A DNA stretch of 64,000 nucleotides, taken from positions 62,001 to 126,000 of the forward strand of contig JAEPRB010000022.1 of the NCBI GenBank assembly GCA_016758965.1, read 5' to 3'. Shown here piece after piece: positions 23,946-34,692 of this stretch. The position numbers and the translations under genes were made by a program. The notes below the pieces were generated by a model that saw nothing but the letters and a program-made list of their open reading frames with translations, did no database searches and was not told the DNA's origin. The stretch is from Circinella minor (Eukaryota; Mucoromycota; Mucoromycetes; Mucorales; Lichtheimiaceae). Position 1 is the first letter of the stretch. Every line of letters starts with the position of its first letter.

Positions 23946-26944
23946 TTATTCCAAATCCATATCTTGTTCTTCTTCTTCTCTTTCTTGAGTATGATGATCA
24001 TCTCCATTTTGTTGTTGATTTTTTTCACGAAAACGAATAGCACTACTTAATAAAGCTGATTTTATATCAGCAATCGTTTTATCAGAACGATTTCGAATAA
24101 AAGCAGGCTTTTGGAAGTGACGATAATCCACGGTATCTCTTTGCCATCGAACTAATTCTCGCCATTCAGGGTCAAATTGTAATTTCCTTTCAAATGCAGA
24201 GCATGCTATTTTATGCTTGCTAATATCTATGGTGGCAGTTGCAGTCTGTAATATACAATATACATATAATATAATATAACCCAATACATATAGTAAAGGG
24301 GGTGTCAACTTTCTTAACACCTTCTTTACCTTTTTTTTTTTTGCATATCCGTGTTGGTAATAATAATTTATAGAACTAAAAATACTCACCAATTGGTCAA
24401 TTCTACGTTGACGATCCATCTTTTTCTGTTTACTTGTTCGTTCTTGCCATTCTCTGAAAAAATTATTTGTGAGTTAAACCTTGTATATAAATAGTATATA
24501 TTTATATATAATACATACTTTTGTTGTCGTTCATTTTCTTGTTGCTTACGCAACTCCATTTGTTTTTGTGCACGGTATTTTTCTTCATTGGCTTTTCGTT
24601 GTTCTTCCACCTAAGAAATAAATGAATAGGTGTGAATATATACATATAATGGAGAAAAAAGAAGCCCAAAAAATTATATATATATATAACTTACCTCCTG
24701 AGTACGCAAGTTACTTTCTTTTCTAATTGTACCAATGACCGAATCAAGATCAAATGGTGCAGGAGCTGGTGGTGGAGATATTGGAGTCGTTGCTTGAGAT
24801 GTTGATTGTGAATATTGTTGTCGTGGACGTTTTCCAGGAAGGTGTTTGGAAGCAGGGTGTTTGCCAGCGGGATGCTTACCAGCAGCAGGGTGTTTGCCAG
24901 TAGCAGCAGGACGTTTTCCGGAAGCAGATGGGTATTTTGTTGCGTGCTATTATTATAAATATAATTAATACGTAAATATAATAACAGAATTTTTAATAAT
25001 TAATAATATTTACCTCAGGTCTTCGAGTTTCTGGTATTCGGTTATTATCATCAGAAGATCGTCTTTGGTTATTTAAATAGGATGCAGAGAATGATGATGC
25101 AGATTTATTGTTTGTGGCGGGTTTTGTGGCGGATAATGCAAGAGATTTAGTTGGTTGAATGTATGATTGTTGTTGTGGCGGAGGTGCTTCTTTGGATATG
25201 GCTAATGGTCTCGGTTGTTGTAATGATAATGATGGTGCTGATGAAGATGCAATGGATGATGATGATGTCGATGTTGGAGGAGAGACCTGTATGTGTATGT
25301 ATAGTTAGTTTATTTTTCTCATAGTATTGTTAAATAACAATCAAACAAAAAAATTAATATCAAACCTGATCCTCGGGTCGTTGTTCTTTTTTAGGCTCAT
25401 TATGGTTGGTAACTGAAAGTTTGAGACGCAATATAGTACCTATTGATTAAGTAAACATTAGAATTACTTGTTTTTAAATTCATTTGTTGCCATAACAACC
25501 ATCAAATAAAAAATAAAGAATACCTTTTTTATTAGCGTTCGTATTATTATTATTATTATTATTAGCGTTGTTATTGTTGTTATAATTAATATTATTTTGA
25601 TCTCGATTATCGTCAAGGTGATCAGAAGTACGTTTTTGACTAATAGTAGCTAAATATATAAATCAAGTAAATAAATGAAGCATGAGTTAATATTAAAAAA
25701 ATAATAATTAGCAATATCTATATATACATAAACAGTTTACCTTCTGCTTCTTTCACTTTTTCTGGTCGTTCAGCAACAGATCTCTGTGGTGATGAGGATA
25801 CTGAAGCTGATATTGAGGATGTTTCATGATGATGTTTTTTTGCTGATGAGTTTTATTTTTAATATACCATCATTAGCAACAGAATCAATTATATATTTAC
25901 ATACATTTTTTTTGTTTTACTTATGTATCCCCCAAATATATATATATATATATGTATATAAACACACACCTTTAGAAGATGATGACGTCTTATGAGCCTT
26001 CTTCTTCCAATATGTATCAAACACTTTTTCAAGTGCTTTTGCGTTTTGATGTACTGGGTGAGTAGGGGCATTATAGGTGTAACAATTTTGAAACATCAAT
26101 CGAACGTCTGCAACAAATTCATCTTCGTTTTTATATTGAAGTTCGTTTAATTTTCGTTCAATTGTTGAAAGGTCCATGGGATTCTTTATAATATCGTAAT
26201 AATCCGTTGCACCCCATGCTGATGCGTCCACAGGTTGTTTAAATGCCCAGTTAATTCTGTCGTATTTTTTTTTGTTCATTTCAATTAGTGCATTATTACA
26301 AAGGCGAATTTTATCATCGGACATGAGTTCGTCTGAATCCGTTACTATAACAGTCTATAATATATATAAATATGTATAATATACATTTTTGAAAGAATGG
26401 GAAAATAAAATTAAAAATAAAAAGATGAATAAATTAGAATTGATTTGAAACAGCTGTTTTCAAGAAATTTATAACTTACTGATGATGGCCTTTTCAATAA
26501 TAAACGATCAAAAACTTCTTCTAGTTTTTTACCCGATTGAGCAACAAAATCATGTGGATTGTTATATCTGTGACAATTATCAAGAATCAATCGAATATCA
26601 TCAATAAACGCGTCCACAGTTTTATATTGATCATTATTGAATTTTGATTGTACAGTTGAGAGATCCATTGGTTGTTTAATAATATCAAAATAATCGGGGC
26701 AATTTAAAGCAACTGGATCAACTGGTTCTCGAAAATAAAGAGAATGTTTATTTTTTTTCAAAGATGATAATGTTGAAGAAATAAATCGTTTATCAGCAGG
26801 TGATAATATTATTTTGGATACATTATTATTGTTGAATTTTTGTTGTTGCTGTTGTTCTGTTGAATTAATTGTTGAATTAATGGTCGATGTGGCTTCTGTC
26901 TCCATGCTTGCTGGTGAAGGTAAGCAGACAGAATTGCCGAGCAT
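23946..26944 (-). CDS. double-bromodomain chromatin protein (BET-like, NET domain not seen)
   Basis: Ten minus-strand exons: 26944-26480, 26354-25970, 25842-25741, 25649-25524, 25439-25366, 25286-25014, 24946-24695, 24610-24519, 24453-24390, 24245-23946 (710 aa); every junction keeps frame. Bromodomain 1 (about 50-152) has REPVDP, YFDIIKQPMDLSTVQSKF and the acetyl-lysine-binding Asn in NCHRYN (N128). Bromodomain 2 (about 172-275) has WAFKQPVD, YYDIIKNPMDLSTIERKL and NCYTYN (N250). Bromodomain 1 lacks the WPF shelf Trp (LYF instead). A Ser/Gln/Asn-rich middle follows, then a basic repeat of GKHPA-type units (exon 7), a charged Glu/Lys/Gln-rich segment likely coiled-coil, and an acidic C-terminus. 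Two tandem bromodomains suggest a Bdf1/BET-type acetyl-histone reader. The usual NET (ET) domain was not found, so a different double-bromodomain class is possible. Confidence 0.85.
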
Positions 26945-27412
26945 CGTATCTTTTTTTTCGAAAAAAGAAGAATTATTGCAACCCAATTTTTTTTTTATTA
27001 CTCACACAACTTTTTTTTCTTCTAACAAAATTGAAAACCACGTCATCAATTTACAAGCGGTGATTGATTTTTTTATATAGAAATAAACTTTTAGTATATT
27101 TTTGGTGATTATCAAAAGGTTTCGATAGCTCTAAATAAAATCACCATACTCTTCAAAAACTTTAATGCCATGTTTTAGGTATGATCAATAATGAATAAAA
27201 AAGAAAATGCATCTATCTTGAGCAATAAGAAAATAGTATATTTAGCTTGTAACATAAAAGCTATAATATGAGTGCTAATATTTTTTTTATGCACAAGTAA
27301 CTATAGCAAATTCTAATACTATTTCTTCTTATTTTATTATAATACTTTTATAATGGAAAATGTGAATTATTGTTTCTATGAAATAACAAAAAGTATAGTA
27401 AAGTTCCGACTA
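26945..27412. other. intergenic region upstream of the bromodomain gene
   Basis: AT-rich putative promoter of the minus-strand bromodomain gene, ending at the left terminus of the MULE element. No coding frame supported. Confidence 0.45.
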
Positions 27413-27467
27413 CCCAGAAGTTTACTTTTTTCCCCGGTCACGTGATCCGAAGGTTAAGTTTTCAGAA

Positions 27468-27489
27468 TCCGGAACAATTATGTTCCGGA
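27468..27489. repeat. perfect 9-bp inverted repeat inside the MULE left end
   Basis: TCCGGAACA and TGTTCCGGA separated by four bases, 31 bases inside the left terminal repeat. The position suits a transposase or promoter-factor binding site. No copy seen at the right end. Confidence 0.5.
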
Positions 27490-27533
27490 CAAAAAATAGT
27501 AACACCGTCCAAAAAAATTGTTATTGTTTTTTT

Positions 27534-28272
27534 NNNNNNNNNNNNNNNNNNNNNNNNNNNNNNNNNNNNNNNNNNNNNNNNNNNNNNNNNNNNNNNNNNN
27601 NNNNNNNNNNNNNNNNNNNNNNNNNNNNNNNNNNNNNNNNNNNNNNNNNNNNNNNNNNNNNNNNNNNNNNNNNNNNNNNNNNNNNNNNNNNNNNNNNNNN
27701 NNNNNNNNNNNNNNNNNNNNNNNNNNNNNNNNNNNNNNNNNNNNNNNNNNNNNNNNNNNNNNNNNNNNNNNNNNNNNNNNNNNNNNNNNNNNNNNNNNNN
27801 NNNNNNNNNNNNNNNNNNNNNNNNNNNNNNNNNNNNNNNNNNNNNNNNNNNNNNNNNNNNNNNNNNNNNNNNNNNNNNNNNNNNNNNNNNNNNNNNNNNN
27901 NNNNNNNNNNNNNNNNNNNNNNNNNNNNNNNNNNNNNNNNNNNNNNNNNNNNNNNNNNNNNNNNNNNNNNNNNNNNNNNNNNNNNNNNNNNNNNNNNNNN
28001 NNNNNNNNNNNNNNNNNNNNNNNNNNNNNNNNNNNNNNNNNNNNNNNNNNNNNNNNNNNNNNNNNNNNNNNNNNNNNNNNNNNNNNNNNNNNNNNNNNNN
28101 NNNNNNNNNNNNNNNNNNNNNNNNNNNNNNNNNNNNNNNNNNNNNNNNNNNNNNNNNNNNNNNNNNNNNNNNNNNNNNNNNNNNNNNNNNNNNNNNNNNN
28201 NNNNNNNNNNNNNNNNNNNNNNNNNNNNNNNNNNNNNNNNNNNNNNNNNNNNNNNNNNNNNNNNNNNNNNNN
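27534..28272. other. assembly gap (739 N)
   Basis: Undetermined bases following a T run, inside the MULE. They hide the transposase N-terminus, any 5' exons and the subterminal DNA. Confidence 1.
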
Positions 28273-28274
28273 GC

Positions 28275-30704
28275 ATGGATGCCCAAGACTTGTATCATGA
28301 CATACTAGGAAGATTTCCTAGTGTGTTGGGTCGAATCCAACAATCACAGGTTTACTATTGGTGGAATCGCTCATTTGAGGATCAATATAGACTTCACCGC
28401 GATCAGTTTATTTCTGCTGGTATGCTTTTGGATAGAGCTGTGGATCAAGGCATTATAACGGTAAGTTAATTTTGGAGTAGTGATTTTAATGTATAGGGAT
28501 TTTCGAACGTGCTACATGATAGAAGGGTGTAATTATAGAGTTCGCAAACTAGATAGTAACTTATTAAGAAATAAATGAATAAATGAACAAATGAATAAAT
28601 GAATAAATAAAACAGATATTCAGACAATCACGTCCAAACTACTCTGCTTTGGGTTTCATCATGCCTTTGTTTGCATCAATAACTGTATTAGGAGATGTTG
28701 AAGAGTTTCATGTTGATTCAACATATAAAACAAACCGTACCGGTCATGAACTTTTTGCAGTTGTTGCAACAGTGAATGGAATAGGATTCCCAATTGCATA
28801 TTTTTTGCTAAAGATGAACCCCATTAATTCATCCATCACCACCTCTACCACTACCTCTACCACCACTTCTACTTCTACCACTACTGCTACTGCTACCGCT
28901 ACCGCTATCACAACTACACCAACAACAGCAGATGCACCATCGACTCCTCCTGCTGTTAATCCCACCAATGAGCAATTATCTACTCGATCTGATCTCATAG
29001 CTCAATTTTTCACCAAATTGCGTGAAAGAGGTCTGCGCTCAGTAAGATTTATGTTTACAGATAAAGACGAGGGGCAAATAAATGCCATTGTGAACGTTTT
29101 TGGTGAAGAAGCTGTACGTTTATGCTTATGGCATTTGATGCGTGCTGTGAAATTGCAGTTGGCAAAGAATAAGTTGGAGGATCCGCAGTATGATGTCGAA
29201 GAAGCTATGCAGCGTTTCACCTTCGTAGAGCATTGGTTTCAACCAACAGAAAATCGAGAAGGCAGAAGATGTGAACGTGCTGATCATCGCGAAATAATCG
29301 TGTCAATGATGCGAAGACATTATGATATGCATACTAATATACCAGTTGGAGGAGGTAAATTTAAGAACATAAAGATATACGAGCAAATATATTCAATTGA
29401 TAATTAGTATACAAGAACCCCCCCCAAAAAAAAAACTAATAATTGTTTGTAACTTTGAATATGGTAGTATACTTAACTGCATATGATATTCATACTCATT
29501 GTGCCAGAGAGGCATACGATTTTTGTAAGGAACATAACCTTCGTGATGCTTGGGCCTATTTGTACAACAGATGGTATAAAGAATCTTGGTGGAAGAGATG
29601 GGCACGTAGCTCTCGAGTTGCTATTCCCATTGGTAAAACAACAATGATGATCGAATCGCAATGGCGAATTCTTAAACGCGATTTTCTTGTCAATAGCATT
29701 CGACCACGTTTAGATTATCTGGTGTGGATTATCATCCAGAAGCAGATAGTTACCATCCATCATACGTTTTCATTAAAAATCGTGAATCGTACTCAAAAGC
29801 TAGATTGGGAACTAGAATTTGTTCGTGAATGGCATACAAAAACTGGTCGTGGCGAACCTGGATCTAATAGCAGACGTAACCGATCTGAAAATGATAATGC
29901 AGAGGAGTTATATTTGCCATCAATAGAGAATTGGACGTGCGGCTGCCCTTCTTATGCCAAAAGTCGTTTTATGCTTTGCAAACATTTAATTTCTCGCTAT
30001 CGTGATAGCCATCCTTTCCTACGTGTTGTATTCGGTGCACATGACTATTTTATATGTCGCCAATCTACTGCACCATATGTCCAAATTCTACCGGTATGTT
30101 TTGTATAATACGTGGATAGTATAATCATTTATTTGTGATAGTACTAATATGTATAACTAAATGCATCTTATGTCTGTGGGTATAGAACACATCGTATCCT
30201 TTTTATGGATTGGCAGCTCCTAACACTGTATCTTTACCTCAACAAACATTACCGATTACTCCCAATTCACCACCACAAACCACCATTATTCCTCAACCTC
30301 AACCTCAACCAGCAGCAATACCGACACCAACTTTACCTCCTGTTATTACTATTAGCGATTCTGAAGAAGAATCAGGAGAAGAACTTGAAGCAGCAGTAGT
30401 AGTAGAAAATAATGGTGAAGAAATAGAAGGAGAAGAAACAGAAGAAGTAGCAGTAGAAGTAAGCGACGTGTGGCAAGCGCAAGTTGATTCTGAAGCGCGC
30501 ATTGCTAGGTTACGAAGAGAACTTGATGCTGAATACAACATTTATCGTAATATATTACAGCCTCAACAACAACAATTCTTTGATACTTCCCGTACTCGTG
30601 ATCGCCATGTTAACAACTATTTTAATGTTGTTAATGCGTACAGAAATCGACGAACCCGTGATAGAACTTGGGAAGATGATCATCCTTTTACACGTTATCT
30701 TTAA
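28275..30704 (+). CDS. MULE transposase with SWIM zinc finger (5' end in gap)
   Basis: Visible exons: from the gap (first full codon 28275) to 28460, then 28616-29354, 29468-30093 and 30186-30704; all junctions keep frame. The first acidic catalytic motif is EFHVDSTYKTNRTGHELFAV, the second FMFTDKDEGQINAI, followed by RLCLWHL, all typical of the MULE domain. A SWIM-type finger CGC...LCKH (about 29938-29985) follows. A Thr/Ala-rich low-complexity insert (about 28825-28950) lies between the first two catalytic motifs, unusual for the family. The C-terminal exon is Pro/Gln-rich, then acidic, then basic (RTRDRHVNNYFNVVNAYRNR). No in-frame stop breaks the visible part, so the copy may still be functional, but the N-terminus cannot be assessed. 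Confidence 0.88.
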
Positions 30705-31135
30705 AACCATTTCATATCTTTTTTCTTTCTTTTATTTACATATTTACAATTTCATTTATTTTTATTATTCTTTGTGCTTTCTATTTTGCATTCTTATCTA
30801 CATTTACACCACTCGATCCCTCTTTTTTTAAAAAAAAAAAAATATTGTAAAAAACTATGAAAATGTTGTCAAAAAAAAAAATTACATATTACTTTCCATA
30901 TCGGAATTTAAAACGGGAAAATATATTTCCTTTTACTGAGATTATGTTTCCGGGAAAAAAAGTAAACTGCTGGGGGGTTTTAAAGTTCTCAACCAAAAAA
31001 AGAAAAGCATGTGTTTCACTGATATAAATGAATAGCATGAATTGTATTAAAAATAAATCGGCGGTATTTGAAAAATGAAATAACAACAAAGAGCAACCAT
31101 ATATATTTTTCTTACCACTTTCTTTTGTGTTACTT

Positions 31136-32426
31136 ATGAATCAAACAAGAAAACGAGGTAGAGAACAATACGCAGCAGTCGCTAATCAAGTAAACAATGT
31201 ACCTGATGTCTATGGTATAAAAAGGCGAGCATTAGAAAAAAGAATTCGAAATGACATTCTGCATGACAACAACGACCATGACGAATTTGACGATTTAGAA
31301 TTACCTGCCATTATTTCGGACACTGTAGCTACTGCGCAATATCTTATAGATAAATTATCGTTTACAGAAAAAACAAAACATACAGATACAACGAAAAGAC
31401 TTCCACGTGTATGTTTCCTTCATCAAATTTATAGCATTTTATCAGATAATACAGCAGTAGATCGAGAATTGGTAAAAATCACTTATATGGTTGAGTTGCG
31501 TTTCCATGACTATAAAATAATTATAACTCATGGATAAAGATGGTATTTTATTATATATAGCAAGAAGCAATAAATGAAGGAACATGGAGAAAGTTCTATA
31601 TTCTTGGAACATTAGAAGATGAATTTGCTATAATGAATACGACTGATTATCTTTCAACTATTCATGATGCAAAGAATGAATTTATTGTCGATGAAGAAAA
31701 AAATCAAGATAATAATAAAAAGAAAACAACAATAGTTACTGCGGATCTTTTTGGTAAAAAAAATAAATTAATTAATTAATCAAAAGGATAGATCAATTTT
31801 TTATAAGATGTAATCATCTTTTACTTATAATATTTTTTTAATTTAGATCGGTTTAAAGATTTTGTATTGGATAAGAAACATAACGATGTATCAGTATCCC
31901 AAAAGTCAGAAGGATTTACATTTAATGATAAAGAAATCTCTTGTTTAATCAAATATGGATTGGTGTTACCTCAAATGCAAAATACCGATACTTATTGGTT
32001 TGCTATTCGACGTCAAGGAGTATTCATGTCACATTATTTGAAAGGAAGGATTGAAATTCTTCGAATATTAAAAAAGCGGCCGACGCATGATATATTTGAA
32101 AAGGTACATTATATGTAATCAATTATATGTATTTTATTATGTTGTCAAGAGGAAAAAAAGAAATGTATAGCATGTGTTCAAAACTAATTATATATATAGC
32201 AATTGGCTGCAAAAAAATTGCGATCTATATTTCGATATGAGTTTATATTACACGATCTTGTTGGAAGTGGACGGGCAGAAAGGTATAATAAAAAATTTAA
32301 AGATGTATCAATAGACGGATAAATGTCATTAAATAGACTAAACGAATTGAGTGATATATTCTTAGATACAAAACGACCATGGGTAATTTGATTCGACTAA
32401 CAAAAAAAGGAGAGCGATTGCAATAA
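31136..32426 (+). CDS. STK19-like winged-helix protein
   Basis: Five exons: 31136-31471, 31561-31753, 31847-32103, 32200-32282, 32366-32426 (309 aa). The last junction joins GCAGAAAG to ATACAAAACG and yields HDLVGSGRAERYKTTMGNLI, matching the STK19 C-terminus pattern (HDLIG...TTSGTLLRL). Other family blocks are SDTVATAQYLIDKL, CFLHQIYSILSDNTAVDREL, GTWRKFYILGTLEDEFAIM and the SHYLKGRIEILRIL region. The N-terminus is basic (RKRGREQ), a likely nuclear signal. STK19, first named a kinase, is now known as a winged-helix DNA-binding factor that positions stalled RNA polymerase II in transcription-coupled repair. No kinase motifs occur here. The gene lies just beyond the MULE right end and is convergent with the methyltransferase gene 77 bases away. 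Confidence 0.8.
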
Positions 32427-32503
32427 GGAAGAAAGAAAGAAGTATATGTATACTACTTTTTATATATAAAAAAAAGTAGGTAACCTTGAATTAAGAGAAA
32501 AAC

Positions 32504-33289
32504 TTATTTTTGTCGCTTTTTCTTGAGTTTCCAGATCTCAATATCCTCATTTTCTATTAATTGTGTACGTAACAGTTTTTTGGGTATCATACGAGTCTCG
32601 AATCCAACTTGTTTTGCTTTATCGAGGAATGCATTCACCACAATATCATCTCGATGTTCAAGTGCTACTAATGTTGTCGTTGTTGGTGATGCAAGATGAT
32701 AACATGATAATAATAAAGGTTCCAAAAACTCGGTAGAATAAATACAATCGGCAGCAAGTATGTAATTATAAGGTGGATCAAGACCGTTCACCTGAACAGT
32801 ATTGGGCGATACACTATATTGAAGCCAATCCAATGGTTCAACACGTAATCGAGGCCCTTCTAATGACATTGCTGAGTCATGGGTCGATTGTTCCAAAAGT
32901 TGATACCACCAATCTTTTATATGTCGCTCGTTTTGACGTGTATTTACTTCCAGGACATGTTCTACTACTGATGGCAAGTCGGTCATTATTGTATCGAAAC
33001 CAAGGGCTGCCATTGTTAATCCGCCAAGACCACATCCACTACCGAGTTCAATACATTTTTTCCCATTTTGTATTTCTAGTTTTCCATCAACCATATTCCA
33101 TGAAGGTCTTTTCATTGTATCCATTAAATAAAATGCGAGTACTTTAGCACTATCCCATACAGTTGTACCGTGGTTTTGTGTATTGTTGAGTTGACATAGA
33201 TCCAATCTTAAGGAGGGACAAAGAGCGATGGAAAAAGTAGGAAGACCTTTTGTATCCCTTAAATCTTCTGGTTGTTGTTGCTGGTCCAT
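32504..33289 (-). CDS. METTL21-type (Methyltransf_16) protein lysine methyltransferase
   Basis: Single exon, 261 aa from the ATG at 33289 (MDQQQQPEDL). The frame is open further upstream with an ATG at 33379, which would add a hydrophobic Phe/Leu-rich stretch probably encoded by a pyrimidine-rich leader, so the shorter start is preferred. Motifs: VWDSAKVLAFYL before the core, SAM-binding motif I CIELGSGCGLGGLTMAALG, DTIMTDLP (acidic residue for the ribose) and the post-motif YILAADCIYSTEFLEPLL. This order is that of seven-beta-strand protein lysine methyltransferases (METTL21/EFM groups), which commonly modify translation factors or chaperones. The substrate cannot be assigned. Convergent with the STK19-like gene. 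Confidence 0.85.
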   Translation of the reverse strand: MDQQQQPEDLRDTKGLPTFSIALCPSLRLDLCQLNNTQNHGTTVWDSAKVLAFYLMDTMKRPSWNMVDGKLEIQNGKKCIELGSGCGLGGLTMAALGFDTIMTDLPSVVEHVLEVNTRQNERHIKDWWYQLLEQSTHDSAMSLEGPRLRVEPLDWLQYSVSPNTVQVNGLDPPYNYILAADCIYSTEFLEPLLLSCYHLASPTTTTLVALEHRDDIVVNAFLDKAKQVGFETRMIPKKLLRTQLIENEDIEIWKLKKKRQK

Positions 33290-34692
33290 TAAAAAAAAGA
33301 GAGCAAAAAAATTGAAACAGAGAGAAAGAAAGAGAAGAAAAAAGGTAGAAAAAAAAAGTTTTGTGCTTCTGTGGATCATTGTGGCTTTAAACCCAGCATA
33401 AAATAATGGGCTGAGATTCACAGTTTATGACAGACATGTATATTACTTCACCCAATTTTTTTTTCCATCACCAATTTACTTTAATAAATTCATGTAATTA
33501 AAATCATAATCATGTTGTATCTATTATAAACTCCTCACATTCTTTTGCTGAAGCCCCTCCGACAAAGAAACATTTCTTTACACACTCCATTGTTACGTAA
33601 TATCGATCTTGTTTACGTACTGTATTTTTTTATTTGTTTGAGAGTTATGTTGCATAGATACATATATACGTTTTATGAATTTTTGCCAAAGATAAGAAAG
33701 AAATGCTCGAGATTTATTATATTATACTATTTTTGCTGTGGATATATATATATAGTCTAAGATTTACTATTAAGTTGTATTATCGCGTATCCGATTGAGC
33801 CACAGTAATCCTCTTTGTCTATATTGCTTATATTTTCTTTTATTTTATTTGTTTACTTGATGTTATTTGTGCTTTATTCTTATTAAGAATGTGTGTACTT
33901 ACTGAGTTTTTCACTGAGCCAGCCAGTCAAATGAAACTTTGCTAGTGCACTGTTCTCGTCCTGTATCTCCATTGACAATGACAACAGATAATAACAAAAA
34001 ATAATACTACAAAAAAGGAAACTAAAGATATATTGTTAACAGCTACAATATTTCCATTATGAATCAAATATGACTTTTTTTTTGCTGGTTATTATCATTG
34101 TGCTTGGTAAAAAAGAATTATAAATGGCACTAGCCATTAATGGGCGATATTGTAGATGAAAAAATGTATGGTCTGAAGTACGTATCAAAGGAAGAAGAAA
34201 AAAACACCCTAACTAATATCTTTTGATTGTTCACAAGAAGAGAGACGAATACATATACATAATAAATAATATAAAGTTGTAGCTTTGCCTTTTCTTACTC
34301 TTATTTCGTAAATTCTTCTTACCCTACAACTATTCTTCTTTTTGTATTTGTATTGATAAGTAATAAACGATAGTAATGTATACTTAATAATATTTATTCT
34401 TTCATATTATAGTTTTAATGATATACAAGCTCTTTTTAGCTTATTATATACAATGAAAATATTTTATATATCACCCACAGTCTTTAAAATATATAAAGTC
34501 TGTTTTTTGTATATAACTTGATTGTTAGTTTATTGGATGAACATAGTAAACAACCTACTCTGACATAATTCTCCTTTTCTAGCTTCCTTCTGATGTCTGT
34601 TGCATAGTAACACAGGCTAAACCCCCAAACTGCTCCGCTTTTTTTTTTCCAATTTTTTCTTTCTCTTTATCCTTTCCAAAAAATATAAAACC
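33290..34692. other. divergent intergenic region between methyltransferase and RED genes
   Basis: About 1.4 kb of AT-rich DNA. No coding frame supported. It contains an X-box-like palindrome at 34599-34611, close to the RED start. Confidence 0.5.
34599..34611. promoter_or_regulatory. X-box/RFX-like site upstream of the RED gene
   Basis: GTTGCATAGTAAC, about 82 bases before the RED ATG. It resembles the RFX X-box (GTTGCC-N-GGCAAC) with degenerate half-sites. Binding is inferred from motif only. Confidence 0.3.

Larger units (their letters stand above)
27413..30974 (+). mobile_element. MULE (Mutator-like) DNA transposon with terminal inverted repeats
   Basis: The left end (27413-27437) reads CCCAGAAGTTTACTTTTTT then CCCCGG. 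The right end (30950-30974) is its reverse complement with 23 of 25 bases matching. Between them lies a multi-exon MULE transposase. No matching target-site duplication (8-11 bp expected) is apparent in the flanks, so one end may be altered or the true ends may differ by a few bases. Element length is about 3.56 kb including 739 undetermined bases. Confidence 0.8.

Noticed and set aside
27442..28308. Open frames across the run of N
   Set aside because: Openness is an artefact of undetermined bases.
33290..33379. N-terminal hydrophobic extension of the methyltransferase from the ATG at 33379
   Set aside because: The stretch is Phe/Leu from a pyrimidine-rich leader; the family begins near the shorter start and is cytosolic or nuclear.
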